43,689 nt of DNA. It comes from JACJYC01 sp964558465 (lineage in GTDB: Bacteria > Bacteroidota > Bacteroidia > Chitinophagales > Saprospiraceae). Made by a program: the position numbers and the translations under genes. The DNA lies in the NCBI GenBank assembly GCA_964558465.1, contig CAZLEF010000061.1, positions 1 through 43,689 on the forward strand. The letters are read 5' to 3'. How positions within the stretch are numbered: position 1 is the first letter of the stretch; the number at the start of each line of letters is the position of its first letter. A model generated the notes under the pieces. That model saw only the letters and a list, made by a program, of their open reading frames with translations, did no database searches and had not been told where the DNA came from. This document shows, piece after piece, positions 23,721 through 31,716 of the stretch.

Positions 23721-24602
23721 TCAAGGCGCCAACACTCGCCGGATGTCCCGGATGAGCAGTTCCTCCGCCCGGAAGATAATCAATTCCACCCGTTTGTTTT
23801 GGGCGCGGCCTTCGGGGGTTTCGTTTGAAGTGCGGGGTTCGTATTGACTTTTGCCGGCAGCCATCACCCGGTTGGGGCCAAGGTCAAAATCATCCGTCAG
23901 GATTTTGGTCACGGTTCCGGCGCGTAAAATACTGTAATCCCAGCTGTCCAGGCTATTGCGCGGGACCGGCTGGTTGTCGGTATGACCGACGACACTGAGG
24001 GAAAGCTCAGGATTGCTGTTTACCACAGCGGCTATTTTTTCCAGGGCTTTGACACCGCTGTTTTCAACCCTGGAGGTGCTGCCGGGTTTAAAAAGCAGTT
24101 TTTCCGTAAAGACCACGGTAATCCTGCCGTTTTTGATTTCGAGGTCAAACTGGTCGGCGGGCAGGTCGGCAAACGCTTGCCTCAGTTCAAGGGCCACCGG
24201 TTCGAGGTTGTTATCCCAGCCGTCGAGCAGGTTGTTGATGTTGCTCAATTGCTGGTTTTTGAAAGCCAGTTCTTTTTCTTTGGCCTGCAATTCGGCGCCG
24301 AAAGAATCCTGCTGGTTGGTGGCCCTGTTTTTCAGGCGGTCAATTTCTGCCTGCAGGTCGTCGATCCGTTGCTGCAACTTATCCTGGGTAATGATCAGCG
24401 CTTCATTGGCGCCTTTGGCCGTGGCCAGTTCCAGGGTCAGGTTTCTGATCGATTGGTTGGCCTGATCCAGTTGGGATCGCAGGAGTCCGGTTTCTTCCGA
24501 ATGGCTTTTTTCCAGGTTGGAAATGATCTCCAGGTGCTTTTTTTTGCCGATGCAACCGGCAAAAAGCGCTGTCAGCAAAAGTATAAAAATATAGCGTTTC
24601 AT
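23721..24602 (-). CDS. OmpA/MotB-like lipoprotein with coiled coil
   Basis: About 293 residues from the ATG at 24602; an ATG at 24620 is in frame but would place the signal later. The lipobox LLTALFAGC marks a lipoprotein. Residues 20-130 form a long coiled coil. The C-terminal domain of about 130 residues is OmpA-like and should bind peptidoglycan: LSLSVVGHTDNQPVP, WDYSILRAGTVTKIL and TPEGRAQNKRVELIIF. Together these suggest a structural link between the outer membrane and the cell wall. It begins 7 bases after the small membrane protein gene and is probably co-expressed with it. Confidence 0.9.
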   Translation of the reverse strand: MKRYIFILLLTALFAGCIGKKKHLEIISNLEKSHSEETGLLRSQLDQANQSIRNLTLELATAKGANEALIITQDKLQQRIDDLQAEIDRLKNRATNQQDSFGAELQAKEKELAFKNQQLSNINNLLDGWDNNLEPVALELRQAFADLPADQFDLEIKNGRITVVFTEKLLFKPGSTSRVENSGVKALEKIAAVVNSNPELSLSVVGHTDNQPVPRNSLDSWDYSILRAGTVTKILTDDFDLGPNRVMAAGKSQYEPRTSNETPEGRAQNKRVELIIFRAEELLIRDIRRVLAP

Positions 24603-24609
24603 ATTCAGA

Positions 24610-24939
24610 CTAAGATCCACTGCTGCCCGAACCTAACCATTTCATCAATCCGGGTAAATTTGAATTCAAAAGAAAATAAGTAAGCAGTAAAAGTACGGCA
24701 ATGATCATAAAAAGCCGGTAATTCGACCGGCGCATTTGTTCGCGCCGTCCGGCGGACTCGGCGCTGAAATTCCTTCTAAAACTACCTTTGAGGCGTGTTT
24801 TAGCGCCCTCAACGCCACCCCGGCGGATTCTTTCGGCCCTGGAAAATCTGTTCTCCAGTTCTTCTTTCTCCGGGTCGTAGAAACGAGGTTTGTAATCGAA
24901 TGACCTGGGTTTGGGCACTTTGGTAAACTTGAAGATCAT
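24610..24939 (-). CDS. Small basic single-pass membrane protein, function unknown
   Basis: 109 residues. The N-terminus reads KPRSFDYKPRFYDPEKEELE, a motif I associate with a small conserved Bacteroidota protein whose database names are unreliable. A strongly basic middle part (about 40-75) is followed by one membrane helix (LFMIIAVLLLLTYFLLN) and a short serine-glycine tail. The basic side should be cytoplasmic. It is the first gene of a two-gene unit with the OmpA-like lipoprotein, so a role near the envelope is likely. I do not assign a function. Confidence 0.75.
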   Translation of the reverse strand: MIFKFTKVPKPRSFDYKPRFYDPEKEELENRFSRAERIRRGGVEGAKTRLKGSFRRNFSAESAGRREQMRRSNYRLFMIIAVLLLLTYFLLNSNLPGLMKWLGSGSSGS

Positions 24940-25158
24940 GGTTGCGCTTTTAAAAGATTCGGTAAAATAAGCGTTTTTTTTTAAAAGATGCTTCCAGGTT
25001 GGTTAAAGACGCGTTAATACCTGGGTTAATTTCCGTTAAAAAGCGGCATTGGTAGGAAAAAAATCAGATTTTGGCCTAAAATTTTTTAAACCGGAAGCCA
25101 GATGCCCAATTTTGCGGATACAACCTGCCGGATCTGGCGGCGTTCTTTAAACCTGAAA

Positions 25159-27813
25159 ATGATTCTGACTATGCGAATTGTGTTACCAGCACTTTTTTTA
25201 AGCCTCTTTTTATTGTCCAATTTTGCAGCTACAGCCGGCGGGGTACGCGGTTTTATCCGGAGCAAAGCCGGTCAGCCGCTGGAATTTGCCACCATTTATG
25301 TGCCCGAAACGGGCTCCGGCGCCTCGGCCAACGAACGCGGTTACTACGAACTTCGCCTGGATCCCGGCGATTATACCCTCGTGTTTCAATTCCTGGGGTA
25401 TAAAACAGAAATTGTAAAGGTGTCTGTCGGCGAACTTTTTAAAGACGTCAATGTCAATCTGGAGGATCAGGCCTTCGAACTCAAAACGGTGGAGGTATAT
25501 GAAGGCCGTGAAGACCCGGCCTACACAGTAATGCGAAAAGCCATTGCCAAGGCCAGTTACCACCGGCAGCAAGTCGATCATTATACAGCCCAGGTGTATA
25601 TCAAGGGTTCGGGCGGTTTGAAAAAGATACCCGGGCTGGCGCGCAAAGCATTAAAAGAGGAAGGCATTGACACTTCGACCGTTTATACCTCCGAATCGGT
25701 GAGCATTATCGAGTACACACGCCCCAGTACGTTCAAAGAAAAAGTGATCTCCGTGTATAAAAACGGGGATGACAATTCCACCTCTCCCAATTCGTTCGTT
25801 TTTGGCAGTTTTTACGAGCCAACCATCGCCGAAGTCATTTCGCCCCTCTCCCTCAAGGCTTTCGGCTATTATAAATTCAAACTGGAAGGTTATTTCATCG
25901 ACCGGGGCTACGGGGTCAACAAGATCAGCGTAACACCGCGCAGCCGGGGTGAAAACGTGTTTGAAGGCACGATCTACATCGTCGAAGACCTCTGGAGCAT
26001 CCACAGCCTTTCCATGAAGACTTACAAATTTGGCATCGGGTTCCTGGTCGATCAAATATATGCGCCCATCCTGGAAAACGTATGGATGCCGGTTACCCAG
26101 AAATTTGATGTGGACGGCAAGATCCTGGGTTTCGGATTTGCCTATACTTATCTGGCCAATGTGAGCGATTACAAGATCACCCTGAACCCCGACCTGGAAG
26201 TGGATTTTGAAGTGATCGACGAAAAACTGAACAAGGAGCTGGCCGCCGAACTGGAACGCCAGAAAAAGGAAAACCCCAAAACGGGAACTATAAAAGAAAA
26301 ACTGGCCGCAGGCGAGGATATGACCCACAAAGATTTGCGCAAACTGATGCGCGAATATGAAAAAGAAGAACAGAAAGAAACACAAGAAGACCCTAATATT
26401 ATAGTTGCCAAAGAATACAGCGTGGACAGTCTCGCAGGCAAGCGGGATTCGGCCTATTGGGCAACTATCCGCCCAGTGCCGCTGACCCCCAGGGAAGTTC
26501 GGAGTTACCACAAACTGGACAGCATCGCCAAGGTGGAAAAACTGGCCGAAGAAGTAGATCAGGATTCCACCCAGACCATCGGCAAAAAACGCAAAAACGC
26601 CAATTTTAAAGTGTACGATGTACTGACCGGCAATAGCTATGCCATGGGCAAAAACCGCCGCCTCAGCTTTGATTCGCCCTTGCTTGGCCTGAACTTCAAC
26701 CCGGTCGAAGGTTTTAACGTCAAAACAGATATCACCTACCGGGACGCCAACCGGGAACGCGATTTCCGGATCATTCTTACCCCTCGATATGCCTTTGCCC
26801 GGGAAAAATTCACCGGAAAAGGCCGGTTATTCTATCGCTTCGGCCCCCGCGGCAAAAAAGCAGACCTTGCCCTGGAGGGAGGGCGCTATATACACCAGTA
26901 CAACGCCGCCAAACCCATCAGCGAACTGGTCAACACCTTTACCGCCTTGTTCAATGAACGAAGCTATCTGAGCCTTTACGAAAAGGATTATGCCCAGCTT
27001 TCCTATTACAAAAACCTGGCGCAGAACTGGAGTATACGCGGTTATATCGAACGCGCCCGCCGGTATACCCTCGAAAACAATACCACCCAAACCTGGTTCA
27101 ACAAGGAAGACCGCATATACCCGCCGAACGATCCCGTCAATGATGAATACATCCTGCCGTTCCAGAACCGGGAAGACGCCCTGTTTTTCAGCATAGGAGT
27201 CGAAGGCAGACCCTGGCAAAAGTACCGGATGTACAACGGACGCAAAGAAGCCATCGACCATACTTCACCCAAAATCGGCCTAAACTACCGCAAGGGCCTT
27301 CCCGGCTTGCTGGGCAGCGAAGTAAATTATGACCTGTTGGATCTGACCTTCCAGCACAAATTCCGCGCAGGCGCCCGGGGCCTGATCGACCTGAAGGTGA
27401 ACACCGGGATTTTCCTGAACAATGAAAAAGTTGGGTTTGCCGATTTCAAACATTTTATGGGCAACCGGGTGCCCATCGCCACTTCCGACCCGGTGGGCAG
27501 TTTCCGGTTGCTGGAATATTACCGGCACAGTACCATGGACAAATTTGCGGCTGTACACCTGCATTACCAGTTCCGCAAATTCCTGTTCACCCAGATCCCC
27601 GAAGTTTGGATATTGGGCATCAAGGAAAACCTGTTTGTCAATTACCTGGCTACGCCGACCTCGAAAAATTATACGGAATTCGGGTATTCGGTCGACAATA
27701 TCTTCCGCATATTCCGGGTCGAAGCCGCCGTATCGTTCCGCGACGGCAAATATCAGGATTGGGGTGTGCTGCTGGGGATTGCGTCGAACCTGGGGTTCCT
27801 CAGTTTTGATTGA
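25159..27813 (+). CDS. DUF5686 / carboxypeptidase-regulatory-like outer-membrane protein
   Basis: About 884 residues from the ATG at 25159. ATGs at 25102 and 25171 are also possible; the signal peptide is MRIVLPALFLSLFLLSNFAA. A carboxypeptidase-regulatory-like beta sandwich follows directly (GGVRGFIRSKAGQPLEFATI to FLGYKTEIVKVSVGE). The remaining 750 residues match the DUF5686 pattern: VEVYEGREDPAYTVMRKAIA and then EDLWSIHSLSMKTYKFGIGF. The second half shows alternating aromatic strands and ends in a final strand LLGIASNLGFLSFD, as in outer-membrane barrels. A charged insert at about 370-450 is rich in K and E. The protein probably sits in the outer membrane. Its role is unknown, but the family is common in this phylum. 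Confidence 0.85.
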   Translation: MILTMRIVLPALFLSLFLLSNFAATAGGVRGFIRSKAGQPLEFATIYVPETGSGASANERGYYELRLDPGDYTLVFQFLGYKTEIVKVSVGELFKDVNVNLEDQAFELKTVEVYEGREDPAYTVMRKAIAKASYHRQQVDHYTAQVYIKGSGGLKKIPGLARKALKEEGIDTSTVYTSESVSIIEYTRPSTFKEKVISVYKNGDDNSTSPNSFVFGSFYEPTIAEVISPLSLKAFGYYKFKLEGYFIDRGYGVNKISVTPRSRGENVFEGTIYIVEDLWSIHSLSMKTYKFGIGFLVDQIYAPILENVWMPVTQKFDVDGKILGFGFAYTYLANVSDYKITLNPDLEVDFEVIDEKLNKELAAELERQKKENPKTGTIKEKLAAGEDMTHKDLRKLMREYEKEEQKETQEDPNIIVAKEYSVDSLAGKRDSAYWATIRPVPLTPREVRSYHKLDSIAKVEKLAEEVDQDSTQTIGKKRKNANFKVYDVLTGNSYAMGKNRRLSFDSPLLGLNFNPVEGFNVKTDITYRDANRERDFRIILTPRYAFAREKFTGKGRLFYRFGPRGKKADLALEGGRYIHQYNAAKPISELVNTFTALFNERSYLSLYEKDYAQLSYYKNLAQNWSIRGYIERARRYTLENNTTQTWFNKEDRIYPPNDPVNDEYILPFQNREDALFFSIGVEGRPWQKYRMYNGRKEAIDHTSPKIGLNYRKGLPGLLGSEVNYDLLDLTFQHKFRAGARGLIDLKVNTGIFLNNEKVGFADFKHFMGNRVPIATSDPVGSFRLLEYYRHSTMDKFAAVHLHYQFRKFLFTQIPEVWILGIKENLFVNYLATPTSKNYTEFGYSVDNIFRIFRVEAAVSFRDGKYQDWGVLLGIASNLGFLSFD

Positions 27814-27861
27814 TCAGGTTTTCTGCCACAAAAATTTACTCGCTTGTTTTAACACGAGGAA

Positions 27862-27919
27862 CACAAAGACCATCACAAAGATCGCAAAGGGTTGAAAATC
27901 TGAACTTTGTGATCTTTGT
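27862..27919. repeat. CAAAG decamer-phase repeat with inverted arm
   Basis: CAAAG recurs at 27864, 27876 and 27885, and CTTTG at 27905 and 27914. ACAAAGATC (27875-27883) pairs exactly with GATCTTTGT (27911-27919). It lies between two plus-strand genes and may end the upstream transcript. The rest of 27814-28002 shows only a repeated TGATCAAAAC. Confidence 0.55.
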
Positions 27920-28002
27920 ATAAATCCTTGGTGCGAATTCCGGCTGTTTTTGATCAAAACCCCCTATATTAGTGATCAAAACACCAACCTATGTGTCATC
28001 CT

Positions 28003-28983
28003 ATGATTAACAAGCCGCGTTTCCTGGCGGCAATTACGCTGATCAGTGTATTCAGCGCTTTCAACGGCCAGGCTCAGATTGTCCAGGCGCCTACCGAAAG
28101 GCAAATGGCCGAACTGGATAAAATTGCCGCCCCCTTGCGGAAAAAAGTAACCGCCGTATTGGAGGCAGATAAAACCGGGCAGTACGCCACCTATCAGTCC
28201 GATCTGGTGGCCGTGGCCCGGGAAACGGACCCTGCCCGGAGGGCTGAGCGGATCGAAGCGCTGGAAAACAAACACTACAATTTTATCAAAAAAGCGTTTG
28301 CCGCTGCAAAAATCGACTTGAACGGGTACAAAACACAGGTGTCGAAATTGTTGGGGCATGAAATCTTCTCCATGGACGAATTTGGCGCCATCTTCAGCGA
28401 ATCACAACTTCCGCCGCAGTTGTTTGCCGACAAATTTTCTGTCACGATGGGATCACCATTCGAAGCCACCGAGGAATCCGGCGGGGTAAACGGTTTTTCA
28501 TTTTGCGGGCATTCCGCCTTCGGCAACCAGGTGACGGTCACCTCAACCGCTGAAGTCGCAGGAGGCTGCCGGACAAAAGGCAGCATCGGCGATGTCTTTG
28601 AAATCCCGGAGGGTACTTTTGATAAAGTGACGGTTTCGGCCAAGATCGGAAGCGCCGGCCACGAAGGTTATGCTTTTGCATTCGGCGGTTACAGTCAGAT
28701 CAATGGGAAGATCGGCCTGCGGCTTCAGGGCGGCAATTATGATCAAACGGTAATCACCAGCAGTTCCTGGGCGGTGGCCCCGTTGATCTGGTACAAAAAA
28801 GTGGACATCCAGTTGAACAATTACAATCCTTCCGTAACGTTTTCCGGAACCTTCACCGCAAGCGTACCCTATACGGCGCAGGTTTACACCGAATCTTTTT
28901 CACTTGCTGTGCCGGCCTTCACGCTTTGTTCGCTGAAGGTATTTGCGGGGGGGATTTTGGAGGTGAAGGCGGGCGGGGAGTGA
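28003..28983 (+). CDS. Secreted protein of unknown function
   Basis: 326 residues from the ATG at 28003; an ATG four codons earlier (27991) is possible. The signal peptide is FLAAITLISVFSAFNGQAQ. Residues 30-120 are helical and charged (RQMAELDKIAAPLRKKVTAV, and VARETDPARRAERIEALENK). The rest is beta-rich with many glycines and serines: GVNGFSFCGHSAFGNQVTVT, GHEGYAFAFGGYSQINGKIG. No known domain is recognised. A decayed copy of its last 37 codons lies 0.5 kb downstream, so the gene was once duplicated. It converges on the small membrane protein gene at 29051. Confidence 0.75.
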   Translation: MINKPRFLAAITLISVFSAFNGQAQIVQAPTERQMAELDKIAAPLRKKVTAVLEADKTGQYATYQSDLVAVARETDPARRAERIEALENKHYNFIKKAFAAAKIDLNGYKTQVSKLLGHEIFSMDEFGAIFSESQLPPQLFADKFSVTMGSPFEATEESGGVNGFSFCGHSAFGNQVTVTSTAEVAGGCRTKGSIGDVFEIPEGTFDKVTVSAKIGSAGHEGYAFAFGGYSQINGKIGLRLQGGNYDQTVITSSSWAVAPLIWYKKVDIQLNNYNPSVTFSGTFTASVPYTAQVYTESFSLAVPAFTLCSLKVFAGGILEVKAGGE

Positions 28984-28986
28984 TTG

Positions 28987-29018
28987 GAGGAGTTGAGGAA
29001 TTGAGGAACTGAGGAAGT
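28987..29018 (+). repeat. 8-mer tandem repeat (GAGGAACT family), four copies
   Basis: GAGGAGTT, GAGGAATT, GAGGAACT and GAGGAAGT follow each other without a gap. The same octamer family occurs seven times at 37872-37927. A second partial copy (GAACTGAGCTAGTGCG) lies at 29044-29059, directly repeating GAACTGAGGAAGTGCG. The segment fills the gap between convergent genes. Confidence 0.75.
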
Positions 29019-29050
29019 GCGTGCCACGCCACTGGGGTGGAAGAACTGAG

Positions 29051-29404
29051 CTAGTGCGTCGGGATTTTTTCTTTCCGGCTCCGCAGCGGGATGACGACAC
29101 TCACGCCCAGCGCCCCGCCCAGGGCAGTATATCCAAAGTCCTTCCAGTTTCGGGTACCGTTGAATAAAACAGGATCGGCGAGCTCTTTCAGCACCCCGGC
29201 CCCGGTAGAGGCCAGCAGGCCTGCCGCTATGCCTTTCCATTTGTTGTCGGTTTTTTTGAAAGTAAAATAGGATACCGTTCCCCCGATGACGGCGCCTGCG
29301 GCAAAGTGTTCCGGGTAACCGTTTTTAGAGATCGATTGCGCGTTCAGGTTGGCGTTGGAGAACAGGCCTGTCAGGATTATTATCGGTATGAATGTCTTTA
29401 GCAT
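29051..29404 (-). CDS. Small exported or membrane protein, resembles DUF2279/YfiM-type
   Basis: 117 residues from the ATG at 29404, which starts a signal peptide (MLKTFIPIIILTGLFSNANL); an ATG at 29437 is in frame but adds a proline-rich leader. The mature part has YPEHFAAGAVIGGTVSYF, GIAAGLLASTGAGVLKELAD and DFGYTALGGALGVSVVIPL, a pattern of H-F...G-G and K-E...D seen in small periplasmic proteins of the YfiM/DUF2279 kind. That family link is tentative. It is flanked by repeat elements on its 3' side. Confidence 0.65.
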   Translation of the reverse strand: MLKTFIPIIILTGLFSNANLNAQSISKNGYPEHFAAGAVIGGTVSYFTFKKTDNKWKGIAAGLLASTGAGVLKELADPVLFNGTRNWKDFGYTALGGALGVSVVIPLRSRKEKIPTH

Positions 29405-29488
29405 TGGAGGCGGCCAATTTTTATTCCGGCCCGCCAAATGTAGGGTGATTTTGCCGTCTTTTTGTTGAAATCCCGGCTTTTTACCCGG

Positions 29489-29599
29489 ATTCAGGTTTCT
29501 TCCATGTCTTTTTTCCTTACCGTGCCGGCGTTTACGCTATGTACGCTGAAAATATTTGCAGGGATTATTTCGGAGGTGAAGGTGGGAGGGGAAAATTGA
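29489..29599 (+). pseudogene. Remnant of the 3' end of a duplicated secreted-protein gene
   Basis: Translated in frame, these bases give QVSSMSFFLTVPAFTLCTLK and then IFAGIISEVKVGGEN with a stop. The intact gene at 28003-28983 ends QVYTESFSLAVPAFTLCSLK and VFAGGILEVKAGGE. The similarity is over about 35 codons at both DNA and protein level, with many silent changes. An ATG at 29504 exists, but the piece is too short to be a working copy. The rest of the copy is missing or was replaced by the minus-strand gene. Confidence 0.75.
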
Positions 29600-29662
29600 T
29601 CTTTGTGGTGGGGCAACGCCAAATAGCGTTCAATGAACCTTGAAGTCGATACAATTTTATAA

Positions 29663-29696
29663 TTGGATTAATATTTAAAATCCAGTATTATATTTG
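29663..29696 (+). promoter_or_regulatory. Possible promoter upstream of the EAD11 operon
   Basis: TATATTTG at 29689-29696 is a full -7 match. TTG at 29663-29665 lies 23 bases before it, slightly long. The operon ATG is 220 bases further on, so a long leader containing the 19-bp hairpin, or a separate small RNA, would result. Confidence 0.35.
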
Positions 29697-29816
29697 TTTT
29701 ATTTTTTTAAAATCAAGTGATAATTTTTTAATAAAAAATTATTACAGAATTAAAAATATTACTATTTTGTGCCCCAAAACCGACCCCATTATGGTTTTAA
29801 AGCTATCATTAGATAC

Positions 29817-29856
29817 ATACCCTTGCTATTTGGCTACAGCCAAATAGCAAGGGTAT
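29817..29856. repeat. Perfect 19-bp inverted repeat with two-base loop
   Basis: ATACCCTTGCTATTTGGCT at 29817-29835 is the exact reverse complement of 29838-29856. It lies about 60 bases before the ATG of the EAD11 gene. It could be an attenuator, the end of a small RNA, or a cruciform site. No T-run follows. Confidence 0.85.
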
Positions 29857-29919
29857 TGTCGTTTAGGAGGGGCGCCGGTACAGATAACTAAAATTTCAAG
29901 TTTAAATAATCGTTTTGAA

Positions 29920-30888
29920 ATGAACCCAATAACCGGTTTGAGAAACCAATTATATGAATTGCTCACAAAAGCCAGATTAAAGGAGGCTTTTGATTTACTT
30001 TTAAAAGACCTGAAAACAGGTACCGACGTTCACCAGGATGTGTTGATTTTAAAGTCGAGGGATCAAAACAATGAAAGAGAATACCGGAACGGAACAAAGA
30101 ACGCTGAGGATTATTCTGCCGAAAATAACAAGATAAGGCTGGCTCTTTTGGAAATTGTAAATAATCTTAAGCCGGAAGATTTAAAACCTGGTTATATAGG
30201 TGATGGAAAAAACTCCAATGGTAACTCTGAAACTTCCCCATTGCCGTCACGTCGGAAGTGGTTAATACCCATCTTGTTCCTCACCGGAGGAGTTTTTCTG
30301 GGTGCGGGATACAACTACCTGATGCCCAACACTACTGCTGTAATTAACTGTAATGAAAAAGAGAATACAATTAAATCCCTGAACCATAAAATCGACAGTT
30401 TTCAAACCGTTACTGTAGACCAAAAGAAACAAATAGATTCTTTAAAAAACAATCAACCTCTGGCAGTAAATAAAGATAATTGGGAAAATCATCCAAAGAC
30501 AAAACTATTGAAAGTGGAAAAAGACGATTGGAAAAACAAATACAATATAGCGGAAGGAGCGAGGAGCAGCCTACAAGCAGACTTGCAAAATTGTAAAAAT
30601 TCCCTGACTCCAAAGCCGCCGGATTATTCTGGGTATACTTTGTATGTCTATGAAAAACTGGATTCCGCAGTGGAAAATGCTTTAAGAGGAACAGGAATTC
30701 ATATCGGACCACCATTGGACGTTGACAACGATTATAACGGGACAATTTTATATCATAAAGAGGATCAAGATGTAGCATTGTACATCTATAAAGTCGTGGA
30801 GAAATTCGATCGAAAAAGGCTTTGCCTTGAAAGCCGGACAAGAAATAGTGAGAAACGCAAAATATATTTTCATCATTATGTTGAGTAA
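29920..30888 (+). CDS. EAD11-domain single-pass membrane protein
   Basis: 322 residues. Residues 5-85 fit effector-associated domain 11: LYELLTKARLKEAFDLLLKD, ILKSRDQNNEREYRNG, then SAENNKIRLALLEIVNNL. EADs are adaptor domains that pair effectors in NTP-dependent conflict systems, many found in Bacteroidota. A basic stretch and one membrane helix (114-133, WLIPILFLTGGVFLGAGYNY) follow. A coiled coil occupies 144-178, and a small alpha/beta domain 236-322 (YSGYTLYVYEKLDSAVENAL to YFHHYVE) would be periplasmic. The domain faces the cytoplasm and the tail faces out. The next gene starts 8 bases later. Codon use is AT-rich, unlike the flanking icmF and DUF5686 genes. No effector domain is fused, so the partner is either the operon products or an EAD11 protein elsewhere. 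Confidence 0.82.
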   Translation: MNPITGLRNQLYELLTKARLKEAFDLLLKDLKTGTDVHQDVLILKSRDQNNEREYRNGTKNAEDYSAENNKIRLALLEIVNNLKPEDLKPGYIGDGKNSNGNSETSPLPSRRKWLIPILFLTGGVFLGAGYNYLMPNTTAVINCNEKENTIKSLNHKIDSFQTVTVDQKKQIDSLKNNQPLAVNKDNWENHPKTKLLKVEKDDWKNKYNIAEGARSSLQADLQNCKNSLTPKPPDYSGYTLYVYEKLDSAVENALRGTGIHIGPPLDVDNDYNGTILYHKEDQDVALYIYKVVEKFDRKRLCLESRTRNSEKRKIYFHHYVE

Positions 30889-30896
30889 TAAAAACT

Positions 30897-31706
30897 ATGA
30901 CTATGCGAATAATTTTTTTTTCTATTATTATAATATATTTGATTCTCGAAACTGGATGCAAAGCTCCAATTCAATTGTCGAGGATTACATTTACAGAACA
31001 CTTTAAACAGAATTTTGATTTCAGCAGAGTTGACCCTGCCGAGCGAGTAAAATTCGTTGGAAAAATGTTGAGCACCAAAGGGGTCGTCAATAAATTTCAA
31101 AAATATATTAGCTCTTCGGAAGGTAGAAAAACAAATACTGCTCTATTCAAAAACATGGAAGTTGGGACAGAAGGTATTATTACCTTTACTGTATCTCTTT
31201 TGCCATACAAGAAAAATCCAAAACGTTTCGAGATCAATGGTGTAGGAAATTACGATATTATTAACAGCAGAAATAATCAAATCTATTTCACGTCCACTTT
31301 CCATCTTACGAGGTGTGAAAACTGTGATGATATCAACAGGTTGATTGAAAATGACAGTTTTTCATTAATACTCAAATTTACACAGGTCGCTATCAATGAA
31401 TTTTATTATGAAGAAGAAGAAGAAGAAGAAGAAGAAGAAAAAGAAGGAGAGGGTAAGAAATACAGACATGTGCCGGAAAATGAAATAGAAATTCGTATCA
31501 ATTTGATTAAACAAAAAAAATATGGAGAAAAATGTGTTTCAATAAACTACGGAACCATGAATAACCCGTTTAAGCATTCTTTATATTTTGCAGGTATGCC
31601 GATTGGGAGCCTTGTTTTTACGCATCCGGAAGATGTAGGTTCAAAAATTATAGACCTAAAAAACTTCAATATGTTAATCCGTAAATATAAAAACATAACA
31701 CCATAA
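30897..31706 (+). CDS. Lipoprotein with polyglutamate tract, function unknown
   Basis: 269 residues. A hydrophobic N-terminus (RIIFFSIIIIYLILETGC) ends in a lipobox cysteine at 21. The mature part is mixed alpha/beta: VGTEGIITFTVSLLPYKKN, NQIYFTSTFHLTRCENCDD, and a C-terminal YFAGMPIGSLVFTHPEDVG. Ten consecutive glutamates, encoded by pure GAA codons, lie at about 172-181, followed by KEGEGKK. No known family is recognised. It is the middle gene of the EAD11 operon, with gaps of 8 and 10 bases to its neighbours, and should work with them at the envelope. CENC resembles a redox or metal pair, but one motif is not enough to claim this. Confidence 0.75.
   Translation: MTMRIIFFSIIIIYLILETGCKAPIQLSRITFTEHFKQNFDFSRVDPAERVKFVGKMLSTKGVVNKFQKYISSSEGRKTNTALFKNMEVGTEGIITFTVSLLPYKKNPKRFEINGVGNYDIINSRNNQIYFTSTFHLTRCENCDDINRLIENDSFSLILKFTQVAINEFYYEEEEEEEEEEKEGEGKKYRHVPENEIEIRINLIKQKKYGEKCVSINYGTMNNPFKHSLYFAGMPIGSLVFTHPEDVGSKIIDLKNFNMLIRKYKNITP
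31410..31439 (+). repeat. (GAA)10 trinucleotide microsatellite in a coding region
   Basis: Ten perfect GAA triplets encode ten glutamates. Slippage would change the glutamate number without breaking the frame. Such a pure run is unusual among the other genes of this window, which mix GAA and GAG. Confidence 0.95.
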
Positions 31707-31716
31707 TAATCCGTAA

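Larger units (their letters stand above)
29600..29919. other. AT-rich intergenic region before the EAD11 operon
   Basis: About 320 bases, of which 29640-29770 is extremely AT-rich. It marks the left edge of the AT-rich operon. It contains a possible promoter and a 19-bp hairpin, listed separately, and no open frame worth reporting. GCCAAATAGC occurs both at about 29619 and inside the hairpin arm at 29839. Confidence 0.6.

Noticed and set aside
23458..23724. 88-residue frame across the repeat block
   Set aside because: It consists mostly of the translated 50-mer and decamer repeats (SYAEASAGG and so on), not a real gene.
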